Below are positions 21,645 through 32,857 of a stretch of DNA of 58,451 nt, piece after piece. How positions within the stretch are numbered: the first letter of the stretch is position 1; each line of letters starts with the position of its first letter. The position numbers and the translations under genes are program-made. The DNA is from Zarea fungicola. Lineage: Eukaryota; Ascomycota; Sordariomycetes; Hypocreales; Cordycipitaceae. The notes beneath the pieces are model-generated. The model was given only the letters and a program-made list of their open reading frames with translations, was not told the origin of the DNA and searched no databases. The stretch is from positions 562 to 59,012 of the forward strand of contig FWCC01000055.1 of the NCBI GenBank assembly GCA_900169235.1, written 5' to 3'.

Positions 21645-23573
21645 TTTCCGGGGTTAGTTAGTAGTTGAGACTCTGCGCAAATACAAGTGGGCAGACTCTC
21701 CATTTATGTCAATCCACGCCACAGAGGGTCTTTAATATAAAACGGGATATTATGTCACTTTTTCAGCACGTGCTGAGTAACTCTAGGTTTTCAAGATATC
21801 CAGAATAGTCGGTAAACGCACTGATGGTACGGATTAGTAGATGACTAGTCTAGGAGCCACTACTAGTATATAATGCTTTCAGAGTTGCGGGGTCAAGAAA
21901 GGAAACTAGAGGGCCATTTGCCTAAAAGGGTTTGTGGTGATAACCAATGACTGCTGGACTTGCCTTTATTGCTAGCAGCCCCGCCATAACAAGGTATTTA
22001 TAAGCTTTCTCGATGCCCGCGGGGACGGAAAATTGTACGCCTCCCACTATGGGCGCGTGCTATCTTTTAGACCGCGGGCAAGGCGGATTTCTAATCCGCA
22101 ACCTAATGTATAGAGCTTGACCAGCGACGCCAACTTTACCATTATCAGTTTCGAGCGCTCAACCAGTAAACGGGTCTTAAGGCTGTAATCTTACGTTTCT
22201 AATTGGGCTTTCTACATTGACTTGGCGGCGAGTTGTCTACATAAAAAGGACGATTTACCGATTTTGGCTGTTGTCTTCTGCTAAATCCCTTTAGTACTTT
22301 ATAATTCTATACACCCAGGTCGAAGATGTACCACACTAGTAGGGGTATTTTTAACAGGTTAAAACTAGCAAAATAGGTACAGTAGTCTATTCTCTACTAT
22401 ATATTAGCGGGGTTATTCCTTTTAAATTTAGCTAGAAATTATGCCCAAGTTACTTGGTAGAATAGCCAAGTTACCTAATACCTAATATAGGGTCTTTATG
22501 GTCTAGTATTATACAACTATCTATAACCCCTATAATACTGCCTAAGATTTGTATGCTTAATTTGTAGTACTATCTCAAAGTTTCCTATACACTTTATGCT
22601 CTGTTTGGGCACTGGCCAAATTTCAACTGTAACAGGATCCTGAATCCTGCAAAAGGGTCTTCACTCCTCCTGTTCCCCTCCCTCCTCTTGCGGTTTACGA
22701 TGACTTTCTTTCTCTCCAAGGCCAGTACTCTTTGACTCGCTGCTTTCTCTTGCCGCTGAGTTTCATCTACCTACCTTGCTCCAGCGTTAGACATCTTGCG
22801 AATCATGGGAATAAAACCTATATTAAACTAATTAAGTTAATTAAGAAAAATGGTACAACTACTTTATTAATTTAATATTTATAAGCCTTAGCGTCAAAAA
22901 AATTGGTCGATTCGATCGACCATTCGTACAAAGTCCAACCGTGCCTTGCTCCCGAAGAGACTCTCTTAAATTCCTTACATGCACGAGGAATTCCCACGCC
23001 GCCATTGGAGAATGATATCCGAGTGATTGCGATCATTTGACCTACCAAGTCTTTTAAACCGGAACAACGGAGCGAGAAGCATAAGCCAAAGCTGAACCTC
23101 GTGGCGTTGAAGGTATAAAGCGGGACGGGACTAAGCGAGCGATGCGAGATGGAACTCACAATGCTTCGATTTCGAATAGCCTACTGTAACCGAGCTGTAA
23201 TAGGTTCGGACGTGGAAAAGGAGGAGCAAACTTTCATCGTACGTTTGTAATAGGCCAGGCAACAGAACAAAAGAAAAGACTCCGACAGGCAAACAGAACC
23301 AATGATACGCCTTTAATTGTAGGGAATAAATCATCATCGGATCACGGGATTATAATCACTTGGTACATGTAGATTTGAAGCCTTGCTGGTGACAAAGAAG
23401 CTGGAGGCTATGCCCATAAAGGCGCGTTAGGTGCATGCGTAAGTTTTATCTTGCTAGGAATTTTTTCATGGTATTCTGAGCGTCTTGCTTAGCATTGTAG
23501 ATGTGATTCTAACAGGGATCTCAGGCTGACTATTCAGCTTGGCTGGTAAAAGCTCGACGAGTACTACAGGTTG
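21645..23573. other. AT-rich gene-free region
   Basis: About 1.9 kb without a credible gene. Positions 22300-22560 are TA-rich and stop-dense, as expected of RIP-mutated repeat DNA. The 95-codon frame at 22872-23159 (-) has no recognisable features. Confidence 0.4.
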
Positions 23574-23790
23574 CTTGACGATACTGAAGTTTATGTAGTT
23601 GCCGCAGCGCTGCACCCAAAGTATCACCTTACAAAGTAGAACAGATGTGGGCTGATCGAGAAGGAGATGACTGGTTCCCAGGGGCGGAGAGACAGCTTCG
23701 AATCTCTGGAAGGACTATAACAGTCTACAACTACCAGGTAGCTGCTTGAGAAGCAGTCTGATGAGGACATCCTAGACAAGATCTTCATCC
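23574..23790 (+). pseudogene. hAT-like transposase remnant (possible)
   Basis: Reading across three frames gives pieces in the order expected for the C-terminal half of a fungal hAT transposase. The first is VAAALHPKYHLTK, followed after a frameshift by VEQMWADREGDDWF. After another shift comes NLWKDYNSLQLPG. The LHPKY block followed by a Trp-rich stretch is typical of the family. The frame breaks and stops show it is dead. The match is from memory of the family pattern, so moderate to low confidence. Confidence 0.35.
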
Positions 23791-23953
23791 GACCACACTG
23801 CCCTCTGCAGAAGATAAAACTCTACACAGACTTAAGCGATGTAGCTTTTCTCCCGAAATCTCACGCGCGGGAATCGAGTTAAGAGTTTTATATTTATTTA
23901 TATTTTTACATTGTTCCAGCCACCATGGGATAGCTACATACTTTTGAACTGTA

Positions 23954-25391
23954 CTACGCGGCATGTTTAATAGTGACAGACTTTACCTCGTACCATGATT
24001 CCAAGCCCAATCTTTCCTTTTCTCTGCCGATTCCCGACTGCTTCCAGCCTCCAAATGGGATATTGTATACATTCTCGTGACTTGAACAGTTGATCCCAAC
24101 CATTCCTGCCTCGAATGCTTTTGCAACCCGTATTCCTCGGGACATATCCTTCGTGTATGGATGCGTACAGTCCGTACTCGGTGTCATTCGCCTGATTGAT
24201 AACTTCCTCTTCCGTCTCGAATTGCTGAATAGCCGCAACGGGCCCGAAAACCTCAGTCTTGAGTAGATTCGCACCATTAGGAACGTCTGTAAAGATCGTA
24301 GGCTGTATAAAGTACCCCTGCTCAGTAGCGCGGCTACCTCCTGCGACAAGCTTCGCTCCGCTTTGCTTAGCCTCATCAATTAAACAAAGAATGTTCTCAA
24401 ATTGCTTCTTATCCACCTGAGGTCCAAAGCCCGTAGTCGCATCTAGGGGGTTGCCCATCTTCACGTCTGTGAAGATGTGGCGGAATGTCTCGACAAACTC
24501 GGTATATATACCCTTTTGCACGTATATACGCGAGTTTGATATACAGACCTGACCTGAGTTGAGTCGCAGGTTGATTGCTGTTGAGGCGGCGGCATTCCTT
24601 ATATCTGCATCGTCAAAGATGATGGCTGGGTTTTTGCCGCCGCATTCGAGACTGACTCGTTTCATGTTGCTCTTCGCCGCGGCTTCCATAACAGCCTTAC
24701 CTGCCAAAGTTGAGCCAGTGAATGATATTTTTCGAATACCAGGGTGGCTAGCTAGGATAGCACCAGTTTTTCCAAAGCCAGATATGACGTTAATGACGCC
24801 AGGTGGGAATCCAGCTTCATCAGCCAAAGCAGCCAGTTTGAGGGAGGACAGGGGTGCCTTCTCCGAGGACTTGAGAATAGCGGTATTGCCAGCAACAACG
24901 CAGGGAACGATTTTGCCAATCCACATATTAACCGGGGCATTCCACGGAATAATTGCGGCGCAGACACCTAGTGGCTGCCGCAAAGTCAAGCCGAGAAACC
25001 CAGAAGTATTCAGTGTTGTGTCGCCGTGGACATCATGCGCCAGACTAGTAGTGTACTTGATTCCTTCAACGGCTTTGGAAATAACAGCCCTGCAAAGGGT
25101 AATGGGCATGCCCATGCTAATAGAGTCGAGTTGGGCAAGCTCTTCCACGTTTTTCTCAATGAGCTCCGCCAATTTGAGACATTTGTTGATACGGTCCCAG
25201 GCTGAGAGATCCCGCCATGACAGGAAAGCTTTGCGCGCAGCAGCATAGGCAATGTCAATGTCTTCAGAGTCTGCTTCATGCACAGTGGCGATTGTTTCCT
25301 CGGTTGCCGGGTTGATCACGGCGAACGTTTTACCGGACCTCCCGGAAACCCACTTGCTGTCGATGAAAAGCTTCGTGTAGCTGGTTGCCAT
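23954..25391 (-). pseudogene. Aldehyde dehydrogenase with a C-terminal frameshift
   Basis: The N-terminal 410 or so residues are a normal ALDH. They include IIPWNAPVNMWIGKI, FTGSTLAGKAVM, catalytic Glu in LECGGKNPA, catalytic Cys in NSGQVCISNS, and TEVFGPV. At about 24157, just after NDTEYGLYAS, the conserved continuation moves to another frame: YTKDMSRGIRVAKAFEAG, then PFGGWKQSGIGRE. Start to the second frame's stop is 3n+1 nt, so one extra base (or two missing) explains it. As written, the reading frame ends at 23967 with an unrelated tail lacking the conserved oligomerisation end. No intron of workable size can bridge it. It is either a young pseudogene or a sequencing error. The family oxidises aldehydes to acids with NAD(P)+. 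Confidence 0.85.
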
Positions 25392-26885
25392 TGTGCGACC
25401 GGACAGGGAGTGATTGTAGCCGTGAAAGCGAGCGGTTTGCTACAATGAGTAAATTGAAAACCCTACAAGGCGCACTGGATTTTCTCTTGTTTCTCTACCT
25501 TGATAAATTCAAGAGCAGTAAGTAAAAGCATATAAATTCTCAGTAGGAAATCAGGACACATGACTACTTAAGAGTGTCAGCCCTAAATTCCACCCTCGCG
25601 CTAATTGGGAATTTTGTTATCTTCAATGTCGACCTAAGTTGCGCCAAAGAGTGGCCGCCACAACCAAGGCTTGATTATTATTCCCATATCTGTGTGACAC
25701 TAACTTATTAGCTTGGAGCTAGGCACGCTCTAGACTTGAAAGAGACAGCGTCGCTAATGCTGAGGAGAGAATGACGGAGTTAATTGATGCAGTTTCGGCC
25801 CTGCAGCCCCTGTTCAAGGCTTTCATTTCCGAAAATGTTATTAATTCTCTATTGAACCAATAAATTCACGGACGGACGGACAAATAATGCCGAGGAAGAC
25901 TCCCCGCACTGAGGCTTCCGTCAGTCCCCATCCAGAGGCGGTGTCGGCTGCTTTGGCTTACGCCCCATGCAGCCTCAACGGCCCGCTTCGGATTCTGATT
26001 GCGACTCATGCCCACAAGCCACTTCAAAGGTATTGTAGTTCCAGTTGCAAGAATTCTGGAAACATAATTTCATGTGGGACGTTCGAAAAATGGACCAGCT
26101 CAGCGCATTGGCTTTGTCCAGTCGCGATTCGTAAACTTCATCCTTTATTTGAAGTGCTCTGGTCAGACTTCCCAAAACAACCTGGCCAAAATGCCAATTC
26201 CCCGGCCTTGCCAACGGTAACATACGCACTGGGAGAATTAATGTGATAATGCTAAGGCTAAGCTGCATCTTGACCTATTGAGGCGAAGGCAAGCAGCAGG
26301 AGGACCTCTGAGACAGGTCGTGACTTACGGATGGGGTGTATCGTAACTGACAAGCCTTCCGTATAATATATAATTTCCATGTATTACAACAGTCACCAAA
26401 CTGCACGGGGTAAGACTCGGAGGTAGAGTTAATACATTTGGTCCATGTCAGCGGAGTACCCGACGCGAAACCAAGTATCTTGGAGTTGGCCTCACTGCGA
26501 GCTTCTTAGGGAAGGGCAACCAAGCACCTGACCGGGCTTGGAGGAAAATGCTATGACGTAAGGGTGTTGATTTTGAGGTGGTTGTTAAGCTTTACTAACC
26601 CTCCGTATTCATAATTTGTCTAGCATGTTTTTCTTAGCATGGACGAAAGAAATGGACCCTGCGGGGTCAATTACATACCTACATTTACTATAAATGGCGG
26701 CATTACTACTGCCTTTATATGAAAATCATGTAGAGCTCAAACGTACTGTTCCATTATTCAGGCTGATTCTTCCCCTTCACAAACTTTATCCCAGCACTGA
26801 CGACGTTCTCGCATTTACAAATACGGTTTGAAGGGCTAGGGGACTAGTAGGAAGACGTCCCATCAGTCTTCGAGGTGAGATCAAC
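25392..26885. other. Intergenic
   Basis: About 1.5 kb with only short uncharacterised frames (one at 25887-26246, +). An opposite-strand frame overlaps it and neither shows a domain. No gene is called. Confidence 0.35.
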
Positions 26886-27253
26886 ATGCCTCCTGAGAAA
26901 GGTATCAGATAACCAAAAAATCACGTCGGACTATCGTTCGAATAAATCGCCTTTTTTGTTTAGCTTACTTACCTTTGCCAGCTCCTCGACCTACCCGTTC
27001 CGCGTTTGCTTTCTTTGCCCGCGCAAACTTTCACCTAGTTAGTGGGAAGAAGCCGGATGCGACGAGCAGCCTCACTGCAATCCTCGGCCATATATGGACA
27101 GATCTAAATAGTGAAGAGAAAGCTCCATATGAAGAGATGGCGGCGGCAGATAAAGCGCGCTATAATCATGAGATGGCCGTATTCCTGTAAGAACAGAGAG
27201 CTCTTAGGCTTATAAAAGACTAATAATTTAATAGGGCCAAAGAAAGGCTTTAA
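26886..27253 (+). CDS. Minimal HMG-box protein (Nhp6-like)
   Basis: Three exons (26886-26901, 26964-27186, 27235-27253) keep phase and give 85 residues, almost all HMG box: RPTRSAFAFFARANF, LGHIWTDLNSEEKAPYEEMA, ADKARYNHEMAVF. The order and spacing match Nhp6-type HMG boxes (SAYxFF ... LGxxW..L..EEK.PYE..A..DK.RY). Nhp6 proteins bend DNA without sequence preference. This copy lacks the basic N-terminal arm and starts MPPEKAYLPLPAP, so it is a divergent paralogue and possibly decaying. The introns have a good branch site (gactaata). It stands alone between transposase debris. Confidence 0.7.
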
Positions 27254-29699
27254 GATATTGCCCTTGGCCTGCCATTTAGCCTGCTATGGCTGCGATAGAA
27301 CATCTGGTAGGCTACGCTAACAACTTCAACCAGGGAAATGGCGAAGACGGTTGTCCCAGATGGTGCTGGATTCTCTGACAATCTAGGCTATCTTGGAAAC
27401 ATACGATAGACTCTTCTCGGTAGCAGGTGACGTCTCTTCAGAGTCGGCTGGAAACTGTCATGATGGGAATGTGGCAAGTGTTGTGGTTATGGTTACGCGC
27501 AGAGGTGACTGAGGATTTGGATGCTTTCCTTGCTCTCTCTCTGCATCTGTGGTGACTGGGCAGAAGCACAGTTTGAAGGAAAAGAAAATACAGATGGAGC
27601 CACATAAGCAGAAGTACATGAGTCAACTTCAATTCATAGCCACTCAACTCAATCCTGGGTTCACCTTGCTAACGCCACTGAAACTCGCAGTCGACACAAC
27701 TTGGCTTTACAAGAGACTGAATCTAGTAGTTTATAAGGGCTCTGGCAATTTGCAAGCACTTTTGTCGCCTTGTGTGAAACGGAACAGGAAAAGCAAAAAA
27801 TCTCCCATCATTATTTCCCGGCTGCGTCGACGCTTTTTCTCAAAGGTGAGTGTAACCTACCATAACGCTCTGTGAAAAAAAACTAACTACAAGGCTTGTA
27901 GGTAGATTGTAGTTTCATCCATTTTAAATAGAAATCCGGCAAAATGATTAAGCGTGTTTTCTTATGTTAGTTAAACAATCGGGGCCACGTCCGTAGTGCT
28001 TATATGGCTCAGCGGGCCACAGACAGTGCATGCCTTGCCACAATTCATTGTGTCTCCATACCAGAAAGTGACTTGTGGTGACCAGTTTCTATGCTCCGGC
28101 TTCAATTTAGCCAAACTCTTCACCGGCCATTTGTTGCCGAGAAACCTGTTCCTGTAGACTTGCCGCGATTGTGCCTTGTTTGCGGATGGGATCCCGGCGT
28201 GCTACAACAGGAGAACCGCGTCGCTTCAGATCGGTCCAAGGTACAGATACGAATCGACAAATTGAATTCGCAGAGGGCGTGGTATCCTTACGCCAAGTGC
28301 AACTGAGACTTGCCTTCTTGCTTTGATACATCTGGCTAGTGTGGCTAACAATCAGGTTGAAAGCGAAACGACTTCAACCAGATTCCTCCGCTCATCGAGC
28401 CCGGGCTGAAGATCTTGGCCAACTTTTGGACGCTCAATGCTCGAGGGCATGGCCAGGATTGCTAGCTGACGCATGACACGTATGCATCCGCGGCCAAGTA
28501 CCAAGTTGGCACCATTGTCAGTAAATACTGCGCCGCATTGCTTAAAACGAGCAAAATCAACTACACAATGATGCATTGGCCGCGCGGCAGTCACACAGAT
28601 GGGGTCTCCCCTGACAATATTTACACGAATGTCGACGGATGGCACAGTCAGTGTGCGGTGTGTCGAGATGAAAAACTTATAGGCTGGGATGGTGTGGAAT
28701 TGCTAATTCGTGTGATGTAACTGGTCAAAACATGTTCGTAGTGTGACACTCTGGGCAATGTTTTGTAGCAGCAAACTCCCCCCCTGCATAGCCCCAATTG
28801 ATGGCTTAGTCTGGCCATGGTTAATTTTGCTGCTGTTTTGTGCTGAAATCAGCTGGAGGTGGAATAGGAACCGTGTGGCAGAAATTTACAGACATCATTA
28901 CGAGCACAGTCGTAGAGATGTGGGAAACCCGAACCAGGAAGGTCATGTACTTTTGGTTACCCAGCCGCGCGATCCGGCTCAGCCTGTTGGTCCGACAAGT
29001 AACCTGACGACAATCTCCGCCTGGTACTTATTCCACCACCGGCTTTGCTGTGGAGCGCACCTCCTGATGAAACACTCGGCGCTCGCGTTTATTCGGCCTC
29101 TGCCATTAATTTTCCGCGAATGATCCTGTACTGTCTATTTGCCACCCAGGGGCTTGTTGCTATAGGTAGCCCTACCATTGTACCTGGTTGAAGACAGGGC
29201 CTAAATACTGGCTAACCAAGTATACCGTAGGGGCACGGATTACCGCTCTCGTTAAAAGTAACTAATAAATACGCTTTAACTAAAACTGGCTAGTTAGTCG
29301 TATCTTGCCAAGGGCAAGACCCATAGAGTTCCTTGTCCGCCATATCTTACTGCCATCGCTATACATCCTTATTATGTAACTCGGCACAGCACGACCTAGG
29401 TGTGTAAGCAATGAGTAATCGCTGGTTTTGTCCAATTCCGCAGAGATCTATAGTTTAATTAATTTATTGCTACCGAAACTTATGGAAAATTTGATTCAGT
29501 TCGGACGGGTCAGCGCATGTGCTCCGCAAGATGTAACTCCGCAAGTTGCAATTGCTTCACTAAACAAGGAATGGACAAGCTGACCTGGCCGATACTTTGG
29601 ATTGGCAAAACTTTATAAGACGCGGCATTGGTTCATGTCAAAGCTTCTACCGTAACTACTACAGCTTCAATAAGTTATACAAACATATACTCGTTCACT
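27254..29699. other. Intergenic with possible transposon debris
   Basis: At about 27400-27545 (+) the pieces DRLFSVAGDV and, after a frameshift, QSRLETVMMGMWQVLWLWLR recall the dimerisation end of hAT transposases. At 28352-28645 (-) GANLVLGRGCIRVMRQLAI weakly resembles the early part of FAD monooxygenases, but no complete gene can be built. A TATA-like tttataag sits near 29612, upstream of the DUF3237 gene. Confidence 0.3.
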
Positions 29700-30258
29700 A
29701 TGAAGACCTCTCTGTTCACAGTCGCTAGCACCTTCGCCGCCGGGGCTCTAGCGAGTCCAACAGGTGCCTCATGCAACAGAACGCTATTGGGTGAACCAAA
29801 ATTGGAATTCCTCTACACGGCAAATATAACCATTGGCGAGCGCTGGTCGGCTGGTGACACTGGGAAAGGCACCCGTGTCATCATTCCTCTCGAAGGCGGC
29901 ACTTTCCACGGACCTCGACTCTCCGGCACCGTCAACGCGTTTGGTGGTGATTGGGGCGTCATGTCTAGCAAGGGTGTATTCTACCCCGATGTGCGCTACA
30001 ACCTCAAGACACACGACGGCGTGGATATCTATATCCAAACCTCTGGGGCTGTGCAGCCCGATTCCAGGGCTTTGCTACGGGGAATCTACGAGACCGGAGA
30101 CCCAAAGTACGAATGGCTGAATTCTATTGTCGCAACCGGTGTGATGAAGCAATCAGAGCACTATGTGCTGATTGATATGTGGCAGGTATGTTGCCCATGG
30201 ACTGTTGCTGCTTGATTATGTGCTCATGATGATTTAGATGATACTGCCTCAGCAGTAG
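29700..30258 (+). CDS. Secreted DUF3237-domain protein
   Basis: Two exons (29700-30185, 30238-30258) give 168 residues. A signal peptide (MKTSLFTVASTFAAGALA) precedes a single DUF3237 domain (LEFLYTANITIGERW, GTRVIIPLEGGTFHGPRLSG, NLKTHDGVDIYIQTSG, RGIYETGDPKYEWLN). The small last exon adds MILPQQ after the conserved MWQ. The family folds as a small beta-barrel; its biochemical role is poorly defined. I choose 29700 because it starts the signal peptide; an in-frame upstream ATG at 29628 would put a hydrophilic stretch before it. Confidence 0.85.
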
Positions 30259-32857
30259 GGACGCTTATACTTTGCCAAGCAATACTTGACTGTACTGCAC
30301 GCGCCAAAATCCTGCGGACTGTTGTAATGAAGCGTGGGGGAAGACTTGTACAATCGGCCCAGCTAAACACTAATCAGGCAAAACATGTTCTACCTTTTCC
30401 CTTGCCAGACTAATAGGTTCATTAAGGTATATAGAATCATAGAGTAGTTCTACTTTCCTTTCATTATTTACTCTCACTTCCGTATGGCAATGTAAATGCC
30501 TGCATCATTTTTGCTGTTGATCACAAATTCAATACCCCAAAACAGTCCCATCGATGAAACTGAAAAGATTGTAGACAGTTTCGCATACCAGGGCTTGGCC
30601 CGGCAAACTCCCTATTAATTCGGTAGCTCGCTTCTGCGACAATAATGCTAAGGAACTCTATATGAGTCAATCAAATTGGCGTACCGGCAGCTAAGTCTCG
30701 CAGTATGGCGTCTCTAGCTCGGCCATGGCTTTGCACCTAAGAGCGCAGCCAATAATTGAGATTTTTAACCTCAGGCCGAACATTACATAGATTGTCAACT
30801 CTGCCATAGAACAAAGATCCCATCGCATTTCCACAGCGACCTATATGAAACGTGGAGAAGAATAGATCTGGCACGAGGCTGACAGCATCATCATTATTAG
30901 CAATGTCGACCGCTGCTGGCATTGATACGCATTTATATTCCTCATATCGGTTGTATACCTGATTGTGGCTAATGCCATGGTAACGTTAATTGTAGCTGAG
31001 CTTTTAAACGTGCTGCTCTTCCATTGAGTGCCAAGACAGACTTGGCGCAGGAGCTCTGATACCGTCTACATTAACAGAGAGCAAGGTTTTGCTGGCATCA
31101 CAGGGAGTATGGCTTAAAAGCTGCAAATATTGCTACTGGATCATTTCTTTTTTTCATTCTTGATAGTTCTGCGCTAGTTTGAAACTAAAACTACTATTCA
31201 GTACCCAGGAATGAGTACGTCCTAGCTAGCTAGTGACATGGCAAATTTTCTCTTTGAACCAATACTACAATAAAGCAGGTTTTCTCAACATAGGTATTTC
31301 TGTCTTTTAGCAGGACATTCTGCTCTCGGTGACAAGACTATTTTCTCTTTAATGGTCGATAGGCTCCGAGAGGGCTGTTGTTGACAGCGGTTTGGAAGGC
31401 CGAGAGGCAGGGTCAGGGGCAAGCGAGAGAGGGTGGTCGAGAGACCTTGATGGGATCAAAACCATCCCTGTAAAAAAGCACAACAAAAAGAGTAGCAAGA
31501 ACTAGCAATATCTACTAAACTTTTAAATATTGGTTCTAGATTTAGCGGCTAGGTAGCTCAACCCACCCCTAATCCTTAATTTCTTCAAGCTGTATTCCAT
31601 GGACCATGTCTTCGGCCCAGCGGTCTAGTCTGTGCCCATTTAACGACTGTTGAGGCTATGGTCCGGACCGCGAGTCAGCGTACCTCTCCTTTTGATAATT
31701 AGCGCTGATGTTTTCTTCCGTGGTCAGTGCCGATTTAGAGCCAGATGCCGAGTTGCTAATTAAAATCGGTAGACTCCGTTTTCTTGTACAGCCTCCTAGC
31801 ATTACATGATAAAATGTTGTATCTTAATCAGGCCACAGTGATTCTACATAACTTCTTAATAATTTTACTATACTAGTAGGGGGCTTCGTAAGGCTTGAGA
31901 TAGTTAGATGAAGCTTCTTTATTTTTACGTGTCAGCTGAGCATTCAAGTCTATATAAAAGATTTCAGACTCCCATCACCCTGGGCTGGCCCTATAAGGTA
32001 ACCGCCTGAGAAATGACTCCCTCCGGGACACTAGCAACTTGTACCATTCCACGCAATCCGCGGATTCCAATCAACAACTCGGCATCTGGGCATTAGGTCT
32101 TGGCAGCTGTGTTCAGTTGTCGCCGGAGTAGCCAATAGTAATAGGTGGCAGTGGCTTGGGGGCGGAGCACTCGCAAACGTACCAAGAGTTCTACTCTTAA
32201 AGATGCTTATGAGGGTACTATGAGGGTACTATTTAATATAATCTGATTTGCTTTAGAGCATGTCCTAACTCTAACTTGTGGTACTAAATCATTGTTATAT
32301 AAAGATGGTGATAGTTACCAAACTTGGTAGTGTTTGGTAGCATATAGTGGCCAGTTGTAGCCTAGACTGAGAAAAGGCCCGACGTTACAAAATGGCACAC
32401 CAAGGGGCACGGGAGTATAAACTTTCTGCTACTTTAGCAGTCAAATAGATAGTTGTTGTACGGTTTTAGGGTCCACTGTGGGGAGCTCAGATCGGCACAA
32501 TATGCGCATTGTCTGAAAATGGCATATTAGCGCGGAAACGATGCAATTCTAGATTATGTTTCCGACCTTGCTGGTTCGCATTCGCGTAACTAGCAGCGGC
32601 AGCAAAAAAAGCTCATAATTCCGAAGTTTATTTAGCGCACAAATGACGCAGGCAGGAGATTAGGGAGAGTCAACAGATGATTGACTATAAAAACTCATTA
32701 GGATCTCAGTTAAATCTTCCTTGTCAAGTCCTTCTTTATCTGATACCATTGCGCGACTTGGATTGCGACTTACAGCTAGAATATCCCAACTTATCCAGAC
32801 AGCAGTTTACTTTGCGCCTATTGGAGCCGCAGAAACAGCCGCTGCTACTTTGGAAAA
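30259..32857. other. Gene-free, AT-rich region
   Basis: About 2.6 kb with no supportable gene. Only short stop-dense frames are present. It separates the DUF3237 and multicopper oxidase genes and presumably includes the promoter of the latter. Confidence 0.4.

Noticed and set aside
25887..26268. Overlapping frames on both strands
   Set aside because: Neither translation has recognisable motifs, signal peptide or plausible splice partners.
28352..28645. Possible FAD-dependent monooxygenase fragment (GANLVLGRGCIRVMRQ)
   Set aside because: One weak block only; no dinucleotide-binding start or GD motif could be linked, so it is not called.
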